Shown: positions 32,922 through 41,408 of the stretch, one piece after another
Layout of the letters: every line of letters begins with the position of its first letter
How positions within the stretch are numbered: the stretch's first letter is position 1
From: Hymenobacter monticola
GTDB taxonomy: Bacteria; Bacteroidota; Bacteroidia; Cytophagales; Hymenobacteraceae
Assembly: GCF_022811645.1 (NCBI RefSeq)
Contig: NZ_CP094534.1
Location: forward strand, 1,364,001 to 1,428,000
Length of the DNA: 64,000 nt
Reading direction: 5' to 3'
Made by a program: the position numbers and the translations under genes
The notes under the pieces: generated by a model
Seen by the model: the letters and a program-made list of their open reading frames with translations, nothing else
Told to the model about the DNA's origin: nothing
Databases searched by the model: none

Positions 32922-34583
32922 ATGTCACGAATCTTACTTGCCGGGCTGCTTGGCATGCTGAGCACCCGGCCCATCCTGGCCCAAACCGAAACCCAAGCTC
33001 CTAAAGTCCCCACTGCTGCCGCAGTTTCGACCGTGCCGGCACCTGCAGCGCCGAAGGCTGAGCGCCCGGCCTCGCCCCGGCAGCTGTTTCCGGGCTTATT
33101 CGAAGCGGTGCAGTTGGGGCGCATTTTCCCGGACAACAAAACCTTCGTGGACGCTGCGCCCCGGCAGCGGCCGGCCACCATTCTGGCCGCGTGGCGCCGC
33201 GAGAAAAGCCAGCCCGGCTTTCAGCTTAAAGCCTTCGTAGCGGCGCACTTCGACCTGCCCGCCCAGAGCACCGCCGTTTTCCAAACCGATGTGCAAGCCG
33301 GCCTGCGCCACCACCTCGACACGCTCTGGACGGTGCTGGCCCGGCCCGCCGCGCCAGCCACGGACGCGGCCGATTCGCTGGCGGCGTTTGGCTCGCTGCT
33401 GCCGCTGCCCAAGCCCTACCTGGTGCCGGGAGGGCGGTTTCGGGAAGTGTACTATTGGGACTCTTACTTCACCATGCTGGGGCTGGCCGAGGCGGGCAGA
33501 AGCCAGCTGCTGAAAGACATCACCGACAATTTTGCTTTCCTGATTGGCCGCTACGGCTTCATTCCCAACGGCAACCGCAGCTACTACCTCACCCGCTCGC
33601 AGCCGCCGTTCTTTGCCCGCATGGTGCAGCTGCTGGCCCAGGAGCGCGGCAACGGCGAACTGCTGCGCTACCGCCCCGCCCTGGAAGCCGAATACCGCTA
33701 CTGGATGCATGGCACCGAAACCCTGAAGCCCGGCACCGCCGCCCGCCGCGCCGTACGCCTGCCCACCGGCGCCGTGCTCAACCGCTACTGGGACGACAGC
33801 GACCAGCCGCGCGAGGAATCCTACGCCGAGGACGTGGCCGCCGCCAAGCTGAGCAAGCAGCCGCCCGCGCAGTTTTACCGCCACGTGCGGGCAGCGGCGG
33901 CATCGGGCTGGGACTTCAGCAGCCGCTGGTTTGGGCCAGCAGGCGGGCTGGGCAGCATCCAAACCACCGATTTGGTGCCGGTAGACCTCAACTGCTTGCT
34001 TTATAACCTCGAAATGGTGCTGGCCGAAGCCGCCCGCGTGGCCGGCCAGCCGGCGCAGGCCCGCGCCTATACCGCCAAGGCCAACCAGCGCAAAACGGCC
34101 CTGCTGGCTTTGTGCTGGGATGCGCAGGCCGGTTGGTTTCAGGACTACAACTGGCGGCTGCGCCGGCGTTCGGGCGTGCGCACGCTGGCGGGGGTGTTTC
34201 CGCTGGCGTTTGGACTGGCCACGGCGCCGCAGGCCAGCCGGGTGGCGGCGGGGCTGAAAGCCAATTTCCTGAAAGCCGGTGGGCTGCTGACCACTCTCAG
34301 CGTCTCCAAGCAGCAATGGGACGCCCCCAACGGCTGGGCTCCGTTGCAGTACCTGGCCATTGAAGGCCTGGCCCGCTACCAGCAGACGGCCCTGGCCGAT
34401 ACCGTGGCCCACCGCTGGGTTCGGCTGAACAGCCGCGTGTTTGCCCAAACCGGCAAGCTGCTGGAGAAGTACGACGTAGTGAACGTGAACCGCCCCGCCG
34501 GTGGGGGCGAATACCCGCTGCAGGACGGTTTCGGGTGGACCAACGGGGTGCTGCTGAAGCTGCTGAACCGGGAGCGGCGGTGA
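32922..34583 (+). CDS. treA: Periplasmic trehalase, GH37
   Basis: The 553-residue enzyme starts with a signal peptide (MSRILLAGLLGMLSTRPILAQ) and a Pro/Ala-rich linker. It carries both trehalase signatures: PGGRFREVYYWDSYF near residue 168 and QWDAPNGWAPLQ near 464. The AASGWDFSSRWF segment holds the catalytic acid, and GGGEYPLQDGFGWTNG near the C-terminus is also conserved in GH37. It splits alpha,alpha-trehalose into two glucose molecules in the periplasm. The ATG at 32922 was chosen because it starts the signal peptide. It is divergent from the BlaI-type repressor gene and shares the intergenic palindrome, so control by that repressor is possible. Confidence 0.94.
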   Translation: MSRILLAGLLGMLSTRPILAQTETQAPKVPTAAAVSTVPAPAAPKAERPASPRQLFPGLFEAVQLGRIFPDNKTFVDAAPRQRPATILAAWRREKSQPGFQLKAFVAAHFDLPAQSTAVFQTDVQAGLRHHLDTLWTVLARPAAPATDAADSLAAFGSLLPLPKPYLVPGGRFREVYYWDSYFTMLGLAEAGRSQLLKDITDNFAFLIGRYGFIPNGNRSYYLTRSQPPFFARMVQLLAQERGNGELLRYRPALEAEYRYWMHGTETLKPGTAARRAVRLPTGAVLNRYWDDSDQPREESYAEDVAAAKLSKQPPAQFYRHVRAAAASGWDFSSRWFGPAGGLGSIQTTDLVPVDLNCLLYNLEMVLAEAARVAGQPAQARAYTAKANQRKTALLALCWDAQAGWFQDYNWRLRRRSGVRTLAGVFPLAFGLATAPQASRVAAGLKANFLKAGGLLTTLSVSKQQWDAPNGWAPLQYLAIEGLARYQQTALADTVAHRWVRLNSRVFAQTGKLLEKYDVVNVNRPAGGGEYPLQDGFGWTNGVLLKLLNRERR

Positions 34584-34702
34584 GTAGGGCAATGCTCAGG
34601 CAGACAGACAAATAAAATTTCTCCCTTGCCCGGGCAGCCTTTTCGGGAAGTAACTTGTCTGCCGGGCAGCACCCGGCCGGGCTGCGCTGCTTTCCCGATG
34701 TA

Positions 34703-35257
34703 ATGCCCCTTTCTACGGAGCTAGACGACCTGCTTGCCCGCTGCGGCCGCCACGAGCCGGCAGCCCAACGTGCCCTGTATGCCCGCTACGCCGGCCGCAT
34801 GCTGGGCGTGGCGCGCCGCTACGTGCGCTCGGTGGCCGAGGCGGAGGACATTTTGCAGGACGCCTTTGTGAAGGTGTTCACGCGCTTGGCCGACTTCCGG
34901 GGCGAGGGCTCCTTTGAGGGCTGGGTGCGCCGCATTGTGGTCACCACGGCCCTCAACCACTGGCAAAGCGGGCAGCACCGCCGCCAGCAAGTGTTGCTCG
35001 ACGACGCGCCGGAACCCTTCGCGCCCGACGCCGACGCCTTCGACCGCCTGGGTGTGGCCGAGGTGCTGGCCCTGATGGAAAAGCTGCCCGACGGCTGCCG
35101 CCTCGTCCTCAACCTCTACGCCGTGGACGGCTACAGCCACGGCGAAATCGCGGAGCTGCTGGGCATTCAGGAGAGCACCTCCAAGGCCCAGCTCAGCAAG
35201 GCCCGCAAACTACTCACCCGGCTGCACCAGCAGCAGGCCAGCTACTTGAAACTATGA
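34703..35257 (+). CDS. ECF-type RNA polymerase sigma factor
   Basis: The 184-residue sigma factor has region 2 (AQRALYARYAGRMLGVARRY with AEDILQDAFVKVFTRLADF) and region 4 (LPDGCRLVLNLYAVDGYSHGEIAELLG with ESTSKAQLSKARKLL), which fit the Bacteroidota ECF subgroup. The ATG at 34703 gives a normal N-terminus. The stop codon overlaps the start of the next gene by four bases (ATGA at 35254), so the pair is translationally coupled, as is usual for sigma and anti-sigma genes. Confidence 0.92.
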   Translation: MPLSTELDDLLARCGRHEPAAQRALYARYAGRMLGVARRYVRSVAEAEDILQDAFVKVFTRLADFRGEGSFEGWVRRIVVTTALNHWQSGQHRRQQVLLDDAPEPFAPDADAFDRLGVAEVLALMEKLPDGCRLVLNLYAVDGYSHGEIAELLGIQESTSKAQLSKARKLLTRLHQQQASYLKL

Positions 35258-37053
35258 TGCCCGAACCGGAAGAAAACCGCCTCGACCAGACCCTGCGCGA
35301 TAAATTCGAAGACTTCAGCCTGGAGCCCTCCGCCCCGGTGTGGGCCGGCATTGAGCAGCGCATTGCCGCGCCGGTGGCCCCGCCTAACGGGCGGCGCCGG
35401 CCGCTGCCCTTGCCGCTGCTGTTTGGGCTGGTGGCGCTGCTGAGCGGGCTGGCGGGCTGGCTGCTGCCGTACGCGGCGGCCCCGGTGCGGACGGTGGCTG
35501 GGGTGCAGGTTCCGGTTGCTGCATCGGCTGCCATGCGGGCTGAGCCGCGCGGGCGTCGGGCGCCGCTTGAAGAAGCTCAGACGCCAGCTCGCGCATCCCA
35601 GCCGCAGTCGTTCGCAAGGCCAGGCGCATCGGCTCCTAATCCGATTGGAATGGCTTCCTCGGTTGCCAGTGTCACCAAGCCGAGCCCCAGCGTTGCAAGC
35701 TCACGCCCGATTCCTTTGAACGGAAAAATACAGCAACAACCCACTCGGCCCGCGTTGACAGGGGCAGCAACGCGCATGCTTGCTAATGACCGCAAGCCGG
35801 GTACTCCGGTTATCAACATGGCTTCCCCTGACTCTATAGTTACGCGGGAAACATCATTTGCTCAGACACATAACACCTTACCCTCGCCGCCCGCAGCCGC
35901 CGACTCCATCCCCACCACCCTGCAGCCCCTGGCCGGCCTGGAGCGCCAGGTACTGGTGCAGCTGCCCAGCATTGCCACGCTGAAGCCAGGCACACGCCTG
36001 CCCGCGGGCAGCCAGCCGGCCCTGCTGCGGGGCCTGCGCGCTGAGCGCGCCGAACTGCTGCGCCTGCAGCGCCGCACCGACAGCCTGCTGCTGGTGCTGG
36101 GCGACCTGCCCGCCGCCCCCGCGCTGGCCAGCGCCGACACCGCCGGCCTAAAACCGAAAACCCTAAACCCCAAACCAGCCTCGCGTTGGAGCTTGCTGCT
36201 GGCCGCCGCGCCCGAGCAAAACACCCTCACCCTGCAAGGCCCCGAGGGCGACAGCCTCACGGCCCTGCGCCGCAACCACGAAACCGGCCGCGCCGGCTTC
36301 AGCGCCAACTTATTGGCCGAATACCGCCTCACGCCGCGCCTGAGCGTGGGCGGCGGCGTGGGCTACAGCACCTACGGCGCCGACCTGCGCATCACCAACA
36401 AAACCACCGACGTGAGCGTGACCTACAACACCACGACCACGACCGCCACCACGGCCTACACCAGCGCCCACCAAACCTACTCCGTGCGCATCATCCAGAT
36501 TCCGCAGCCCTCGCCGGTGTTCAACGCCAGCGGGCAGGTCATTCGCTACGACACGGTGTATGTACCACGACTGGACACGGTGCGCACCACCACCGTGCAG
36601 CACGATACCGTGCGCACCACCAGCCACGTCACCACCCCCACCATCAGCAAGAAGGAAACCCTGACCACCCGGCTGCTGCAGCCCAACTACCGCTTCTTCA
36701 CGGTGCCGGTGCTGCTGCGCTACCGCTTGGCCGCGCCCGGCACCAGCCGCCTGTGGACCGATGTGGCCGTGGGTGCCCAACTGCAGTTTTTCCTGGGTGG
36801 CACGCAGGTGATGACGGATGACGGCGAGAACTTCCGCACCGAGAAAATAACCGTGGGCAGCGGCCCTTTCCGGGCCCTGAACGTGGGCCTCACGGGCTCG
36901 CTGGCCCTGAACTACGCCCTCACCAACCGCTTCAGTGTGAGCGTGGCGCCCAGCCTGCGCTGGCAGGCCCTGTCGCTCTACAAGCCCGAAACCGGCCTGC
37001 GGCAGCAGCCTACGGCCACGGGGCTGCTGTTTGGGCTGCGGTTCCAGCTATAA
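35254..37053 (+). CDS. Anti-sigma-like N-terminus fused to outer-membrane beta-barrel domain
   Basis: The 599-residue protein starts with an acidic cytoplasmic-type segment (DQTLRDKFEDFSLEPSAPVW), often seen in proteins coupled to ECF sigma genes, and a membrane helix (PLPLLFGLVALLSGLAGWLL, about 50-69). A long Ser/Pro/Ala-rich region to about residue 300 follows, then a beta-rich C-terminal part with alternating aromatic residues (LLAEYRLTPRLSVGGGVGYS; LNVGLTGSLALNYALTNRFS) ending GLLFGLRFQL, as in an eight-stranded PorT/OmpW-like barrel. Overlap with the sigma gene suggests it is the cognate regulator. A protein with one inner-membrane helix and an outer-membrane barrel would span the envelope; whether it is cleaved is unknown. 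Confidence 0.78.
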   Translation: MMPEPEENRLDQTLRDKFEDFSLEPSAPVWAGIEQRIAAPVAPPNGRRRPLPLPLLFGLVALLSGLAGWLLPYAAAPVRTVAGVQVPVAASAAMRAEPRGRRAPLEEAQTPARASQPQSFARPGASAPNPIGMASSVASVTKPSPSVASSRPIPLNGKIQQQPTRPALTGAATRMLANDRKPGTPVINMASPDSIVTRETSFAQTHNTLPSPPAAADSIPTTLQPLAGLERQVLVQLPSIATLKPGTRLPAGSQPALLRGLRAERAELLRLQRRTDSLLLVLGDLPAAPALASADTAGLKPKTLNPKPASRWSLLLAAAPEQNTLTLQGPEGDSLTALRRNHETGRAGFSANLLAEYRLTPRLSVGGGVGYSTYGADLRITNKTTDVSVTYNTTTTTATTAYTSAHQTYSVRIIQIPQPSPVFNASGQVIRYDTVYVPRLDTVRTTTVQHDTVRTTSHVTTPTISKKETLTTRLLQPNYRFFTVPVLLRYRLAAPGTSRLWTDVAVGAQLQFFLGGTQVMTDDGENFRTEKITVGSGPFRALNVGLTGSLALNYALTNRFSVSVAPSLRWQALSLYKPETGLRQQPTATGLLFGLRFQL

Positions 37054-37171
37054 ATAGATGCTTTTACCAGCAGCCTTTTCCTCGGGTGGCTGGTCTGGCT
37101 GATTGAAACGCGGTGCCGCGCTCCGGCCGGGGCGGTGCCCACGATGCCCTTTACCTTCTTTTTCCTGCTTC

Positions 37172-40012
37172 ATGAAACTACAACGCTTACTTTTCCTGGT
37201 GGGCCTGTTGGCCCTGGGCGCGCTGCAACGCGGCTACGCGCAGTACGTCAACTGGTCGCGCCCGCTGGCGCCGGGCATCTTCAACGCCCGCTCGGTGACC
37301 GATGCGGCCGGCAACACCTACGTGGCCGGGTCCTACCGCGGCGCCCTGACCATGGGCGCCACCACCCTGCCCGCTCCCACCGGCGCAGCCATCAACGCCA
37401 GCAATGCCTTCGTGGCCAAGGTTAGCCCGCAGGGGCTGGTGCAGTGGGCGCTGCCCGGCATCAGCGCCCTTTCCGACGACGTGCTGGCCCTGACGCTGGA
37501 CCCCAACGGCAACGTGTACGCCGTGTTTCGCGGCGGGGTCGATTCGCTCGGCAGCGGACCCACCGTGGGCTACGGCTTCGCGCTCGGCAGCCTAACCTTG
37601 CCCAACGGCGGGACCATGCTGGCCAAAATCAACACCACCGGCACGGCCCTGGCCCTGAGCTACCTGCACCAGGGCGCCACCCAGGCCCAAGTGACCGCCT
37701 TGGCGGCCGACGCCGCCGGCAGTTGCCTGGTGGCCGTTGGGGCCACGGGCTACGGCACTCCCGTGTTCGGCCCCTACACCTTTCCCAGCTCAAGCTCCAC
37801 GTACAGCACGGCGGTACTGCGGGCCGCTCCGGGCAGCAGCGTGGCGCTGGTGCGGGCGCTGGTGCCCACCCCTGGTCAGTTCAATACAAGCAACTTGCGG
37901 GTGGCCGACATTGAGGTGGGCGCCGCTGGTAATTTTTACTGCGCGGGGCAGATATCGGGCACGGCGGTGCTAGGCACGGCACCGGCCGTCAACCTGGATT
38001 CCTATGTGGGCAGCGGGGGATTTGTGGCACAGTTTTCGGCGGCCGGCGTGGCGCAGTGGGGCATCACCAGCCACAACGCGACCGGGTCGGGGTCGCATAG
38101 CGCGGGCAACATCTGCCTGGCGGTGGCGCCCACGGGCGAGGTGTACGTGGCCGGCGGGGTCTGGGCCAGCAACGTCACCTTCGGCAACCTGCCCGCGCTG
38201 CCCGTGGGCGGCTTCGTGCTGAAACTGTCGGCCAGCGGCACGCCGCTGTGGGCCCGCGGCGCCCAAACCGGCATCAATACCGACCTGAGCGGTGGCGCGG
38301 TACACCTAGGGCTCGACGCGGCCGGCAACGTATACCGGGTGGGCCAGTTCATCAACAACCCGGTCTTTGGCACCACCACGTTGACCAGCCCGGTAACGGC
38401 CGCCTACTCGCCCACCTTCTACCTCGTGAGCTACGACGCGGCCGGCGCCCTGCGCTGGGTGCGCACCGCCGATAGCCAGCAGGTGCCCAACTCGTCGGCC
38501 TCCCACCAGGGCACCGGGTTCGGGCTCGATGCCAGCGGCAACGCGTACCTGCTTAACTATTCGGCTTTCGACCTGCCAACCAATACCCTGCGCATTGACC
38601 GCGAGGTGCTGGGCGCGGGCTACACCGTGCTGCGGCTGGACCCGGCCGGCCGCCTGAGCGGCACGCTCTACATTGACCAGAACGGCAACGGCACCCGCGA
38701 CGCCGGCGAGGGGCCTTTCGCCTACCCGCAGGTGGTGAGCGACGCCACGGCGGGCACCCACTATTCCAGCACGGCCGGCACCGGCGAATACACCGTACTG
38801 GGGTTGCCCGGCGCGGCCTATTCCATTTCGATACCGAGCCCGCACGCCTACTACACGGTATCGGCCCCGGCCACGCGCACCGGCACCTATCCGGGCGCGG
38901 GCCAAACCACCACCGGCCTCGATTTTGGCCTGGCGCCCAACCTCAGCCAGGCCGATGTGCGCATGACGCTCACGCCCGTGGGCGTGGCCCGGCCGGGCTT
39001 CACGGTGCGCTACCGCCTCACGCTCGAAAACCGGGGCACCACCACGGCCAGCGGTAATGCCAACCTTGTGTTCGACAGCCGCTTCAGCTACGTGAGCAGC
39101 ACACCCAGCGGCAGCCGCACGGGCCAAACCGTGACCTGGGCCTATACCAACCTGGCGCCTTTTGCACAGCTGAACTACGAGGTGTTGCTGAGCCTGCCCA
39201 CCAACGCCGTGATGGGCACCGTGCTCACCTCCTCGGCTACGGCCCCGCTTACCGGCGATGTGACGCTAGACGACAACACGGCCAGCGCTTCGCAAACAGT
39301 GGTGACTTCCTATGACCCCAACGACATCTCGGTGAACTACGCCAGCTTGTCGCCCACGCAGGTGGCCGCCGGCCTGCCGCTCGACTACGTGATACGCTTC
39401 CAGAACATGGGCACCGACACAGCTTTTGCTGTCGTCATCACCGACACACTCGACTACGCCCGCCTGAACTTGAGCACGATAGAGCTGATTTCGCAGTCGC
39501 ACAACTGCCTCTGGAGCCTGACGGGCCGCGGGCTGCTCACGGTGCGCTTCCCTGGCATCAAGCTGCCGCATCGCAACGTTGATGTGATTCGTTCGCAGGG
39601 CTTCCTGCGGTTCCGGGTGCGGCCGCGCCCCACGCTGGCCGTGGGCGACATCGTGCCCAACAAAGCCGACATTTTCTTCGACTACAACGCCCCCGTGCGC
39701 ACCAACACGGCCACTACCACCGTGATGCTGACCACGGCCGCGCTGGCCAGCCACACGGCCGCCGCCTGGAACGCCTACCCCAACCCCGCCACCGACGCCG
39801 TGACCATTGCGGCCGACCTGACCACGGCCGGCCCGGTACGCCTCGACCTGCTCGATGCGCTGGGCCGCAGCGTGCGCCGGGAGGTATTTATGGCCCCGGC
39901 CGGCCCGCTGCGCCAAACGCTCGATTTGCGTGGCCTTGCGCCCGGCTTCTACGTACTACGCTTAACCCCGCCCGCTGGCCCAGCCAGCAGCCAGCAACTG
40001 GTGCGGGAATAG
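37172..40012 (+). CDS. Large T9SS-secreted protein with propeller, SdrD-like and DUF11/DUF7619-like domains
   Basis: The 946-residue protein has a signal peptide (MKLQRLLFLVGLLALGALQRGYAQ) and an N-terminal beta-propeller region to about residue 480 with repeats such as DAAGNTYVAGSYRG and DPNGNVYAVFRGG (SBBP type). An SdrD B-like unit follows (GTLYIDQNGNGTRDAGEGPF, about 493), then DUF11/DUF7619-like domains (SYDPNDISVNY; GDIVPNKADIFFDYNAPVRT). It ends with a type A T9SS sorting domain (AYPNPATDAVTIAADL to LAPGFYVLRLTPP). It is predicted to be a surface or secreted protein; adhesion is possible but not shown. The 118-base gap upstream holds no clear hairpin. Confidence 0.88.
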   Translation: MKLQRLLFLVGLLALGALQRGYAQYVNWSRPLAPGIFNARSVTDAAGNTYVAGSYRGALTMGATTLPAPTGAAINASNAFVAKVSPQGLVQWALPGISALSDDVLALTLDPNGNVYAVFRGGVDSLGSGPTVGYGFALGSLTLPNGGTMLAKINTTGTALALSYLHQGATQAQVTALAADAAGSCLVAVGATGYGTPVFGPYTFPSSSSTYSTAVLRAAPGSSVALVRALVPTPGQFNTSNLRVADIEVGAAGNFYCAGQISGTAVLGTAPAVNLDSYVGSGGFVAQFSAAGVAQWGITSHNATGSGSHSAGNICLAVAPTGEVYVAGGVWASNVTFGNLPALPVGGFVLKLSASGTPLWARGAQTGINTDLSGGAVHLGLDAAGNVYRVGQFINNPVFGTTTLTSPVTAAYSPTFYLVSYDAAGALRWVRTADSQQVPNSSASHQGTGFGLDASGNAYLLNYSAFDLPTNTLRIDREVLGAGYTVLRLDPAGRLSGTLYIDQNGNGTRDAGEGPFAYPQVVSDATAGTHYSSTAGTGEYTVLGLPGAAYSISIPSPHAYYTVSAPATRTGTYPGAGQTTTGLDFGLAPNLSQADVRMTLTPVGVARPGFTVRYRLTLENRGTTTASGNANLVFDSRFSYVSSTPSGSRTGQTVTWAYTNLAPFAQLNYEVLLSLPTNAVMGTVLTSSATAPLTGDVTLDDNTASASQTVVTSYDPNDISVNYASLSPTQVAAGLPLDYVIRFQNMGTDTAFAVVITDTLDYARLNLSTIELISQSHNCLWSLTGRGLLTVRFPGIKLPHRNVDVIRSQGFLRFRVRPRPTLAVGDIVPNKADIFFDYNAPVRTNTATTTVMLTTAALASHTAAAWNAYPNPATDAVTIAADLTTAGPVRLDLLDALGRSVRREVFMAPAGPLRQTLDLRGLAPGFYVLRLTPPAGPASSQQLVRE

Positions 40013-40040
40013 TCGTCTACCCCGACTCCTAATGGCTACC

Positions 40041-40076
40041 AAGCCGGGCCGCCCAGTGGAGCGGCCCGGCTTTTTT
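40041..40076 (+). terminator. Rho-independent terminator after T9SS cargo gene
   Basis: Arms AAGCCGGGCCGC (40041-40052) and GCGGCCCGGCTT (40061-40072), 8-base loop, then a T6 run. Confidence 0.92.
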
Positions 40077-40298
40077 GCGTTTTGGGGCTGGTGCGCTTGG
40101 TCGATGCAGGCCGGCGGCTGGTCCGGAAAGTGCGGGGCTTGGTCGGCGCGAATGGCCAGGGCAGCCCGGAGAACACGAAGCCTGCAGCTGGTTTGGCACG
40201 GTTTTGTAATGTCTCCTGTCATCGGCCACTGCGCCGGGCCAAGCAGCCCGGACAGGCGACGGAGCCGGTTTTCTTCACCTTCCTAACCTATTCTGGTC

Positions 40299-41123
40299 AT
40301 GAAATTTTCACGCCTTTCGGGCGGCCTGGCCGCGGCTTGCCTTTTGATTTCTGCAGTAGCCGGCTCGGCCTCGGCCCAAGTATACCGCGACGCCTACGGC
40401 AACCCCAAAGCCGCGCCCTCGCCCAAGCCCATGGGCAGCAGCTCCAGCCGCCGCGCGCCCAGCTACAGCAAGCCCTCTTATTCCAACTCCAGCACGACTA
40501 GCAGCGCCAACTCGGCCGTGCGCTTCGGCTTCCGGGGCGGCCTGAACGTGGCCGACCTGCAGGGCGACGCCGTGCAGAGCTTCACCAACCTGGCCGGCTA
40601 CGCCCCCGACGGCGCCATTGGCAAGTCGGTGCGGCCCGGCTTCTACGCCGGCATCTACGCCACGCTGCCGCTGGGCCCCAGCTTCGCCATCGAGCCCAGC
40701 ATCAACTATTCCGAAAAAGGCGCCGTCCTCACGGGCAACCTGCCTTTCCCGGCCCTCGATTTCCTGAACGCGAAGGTGACCGGCACGGCCCGCCTGGCTT
40801 ACGTGGATGTGCCCGTGCTGGCCAAAGTATTCGTCACGCCTGGCTTCTACCTCTACGCCGGCCCGCAGGCCTCGTTCCTGGTGAATGGCAAGGCGCGGGT
40901 CGATGCCAGCGTGCTCGGCTTCTCGGCCTACAAGCAAGATTTCGATGTGTCGAACCAGCTCCGCAAGGTCGATTTCGCCGCCGTGGCGGGCCTGGGCTAC
41001 CAGTTCGAGAACGGCTTCGGCCTCAGCGCCGGCTACGACTATGGCCTTACCTCGCTCGATGCTGGCAACCGCTTCCAGGCCTACAACCGCGTGGCCAAAG
41101 TCGGCCTGAACTACTCATTTTAA
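40299..41123 (+). CDS. PorT-like outer-membrane beta-barrel protein
   Basis: The 274-residue protein has a signal peptide (MKFSRLSGGLAAACLLISAVAGSASA), a Ser-rich linker (about 40-70) and a C-terminal barrel with the typical opening RFGFRGGLNVADLQGD and strands such as GFYAGIYATLPLGPSFAIEP and YAGPQASFLVNGKA. It ends in Phe (VGLNYSF), the outer-membrane assembly signal. This matches the porin-family/outer membrane beta-barrel group that includes T9SS PorT, but that group is large and this need not be PorT itself. Terminators flank it on both sides, so it is probably transcribed alone; nothing else is visible in the 222 bases after the upstream terminator. Confidence 0.83.
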   Translation: MKFSRLSGGLAAACLLISAVAGSASAQVYRDAYGNPKAAPSPKPMGSSSSRRAPSYSKPSYSNSSTTSSANSAVRFGFRGGLNVADLQGDAVQSFTNLAGYAPDGAIGKSVRPGFYAGIYATLPLGPSFAIEPSINYSEKGAVLTGNLPFPALDFLNAKVTGTARLAYVDVPVLAKVFVTPGFYLYAGPQASFLVNGKARVDASVLGFSAYKQDFDVSNQLRKVDFAAVAGLGYQFENGFGLSAGYDYGLTSLDAGNRFQAYNRVAKVGLNYSF

Positions 41124-41203
41124 AGCCGGTTAGCGGCCGTTCTATTCCGTTTATCCTTTCTGGTTTATTGCTCGGGTAATTATCCAAAATAGTTTATAAA
41201 AAA

Positions 41204-41232
41204 GGCCTCGCTGGTAGCTCAGCGGGGCCTTT
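41204..41232 (+). terminator. Terminator hairpin with GTAGCT loop
   Basis: Arms GGCCTCGCTG (41204-41213) and CAGCGGGGCC (41220-41229) with one G-T pair around the loop GTAGCT, then TTT, preceded by an A-run. The loop and loop-closing bases match the hairpin at 44849-44874. Confidence 0.8.
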
Positions 41233-41408
41233 CTGGTTTGGGGCCGACGCTTCAAGCACCTTAAACATCATAATTATCAAATATTTCATGATTCACCACC
41301 TCGAAAAAAGGTTGGTTGAACCTACTGTGATATGTTCCTGCTGCGTGATAATTTGTACGCCAAACTGCTGGACTTACTTCCTTTTTCCCACCTTACTTTT
41401 TTTCACCT

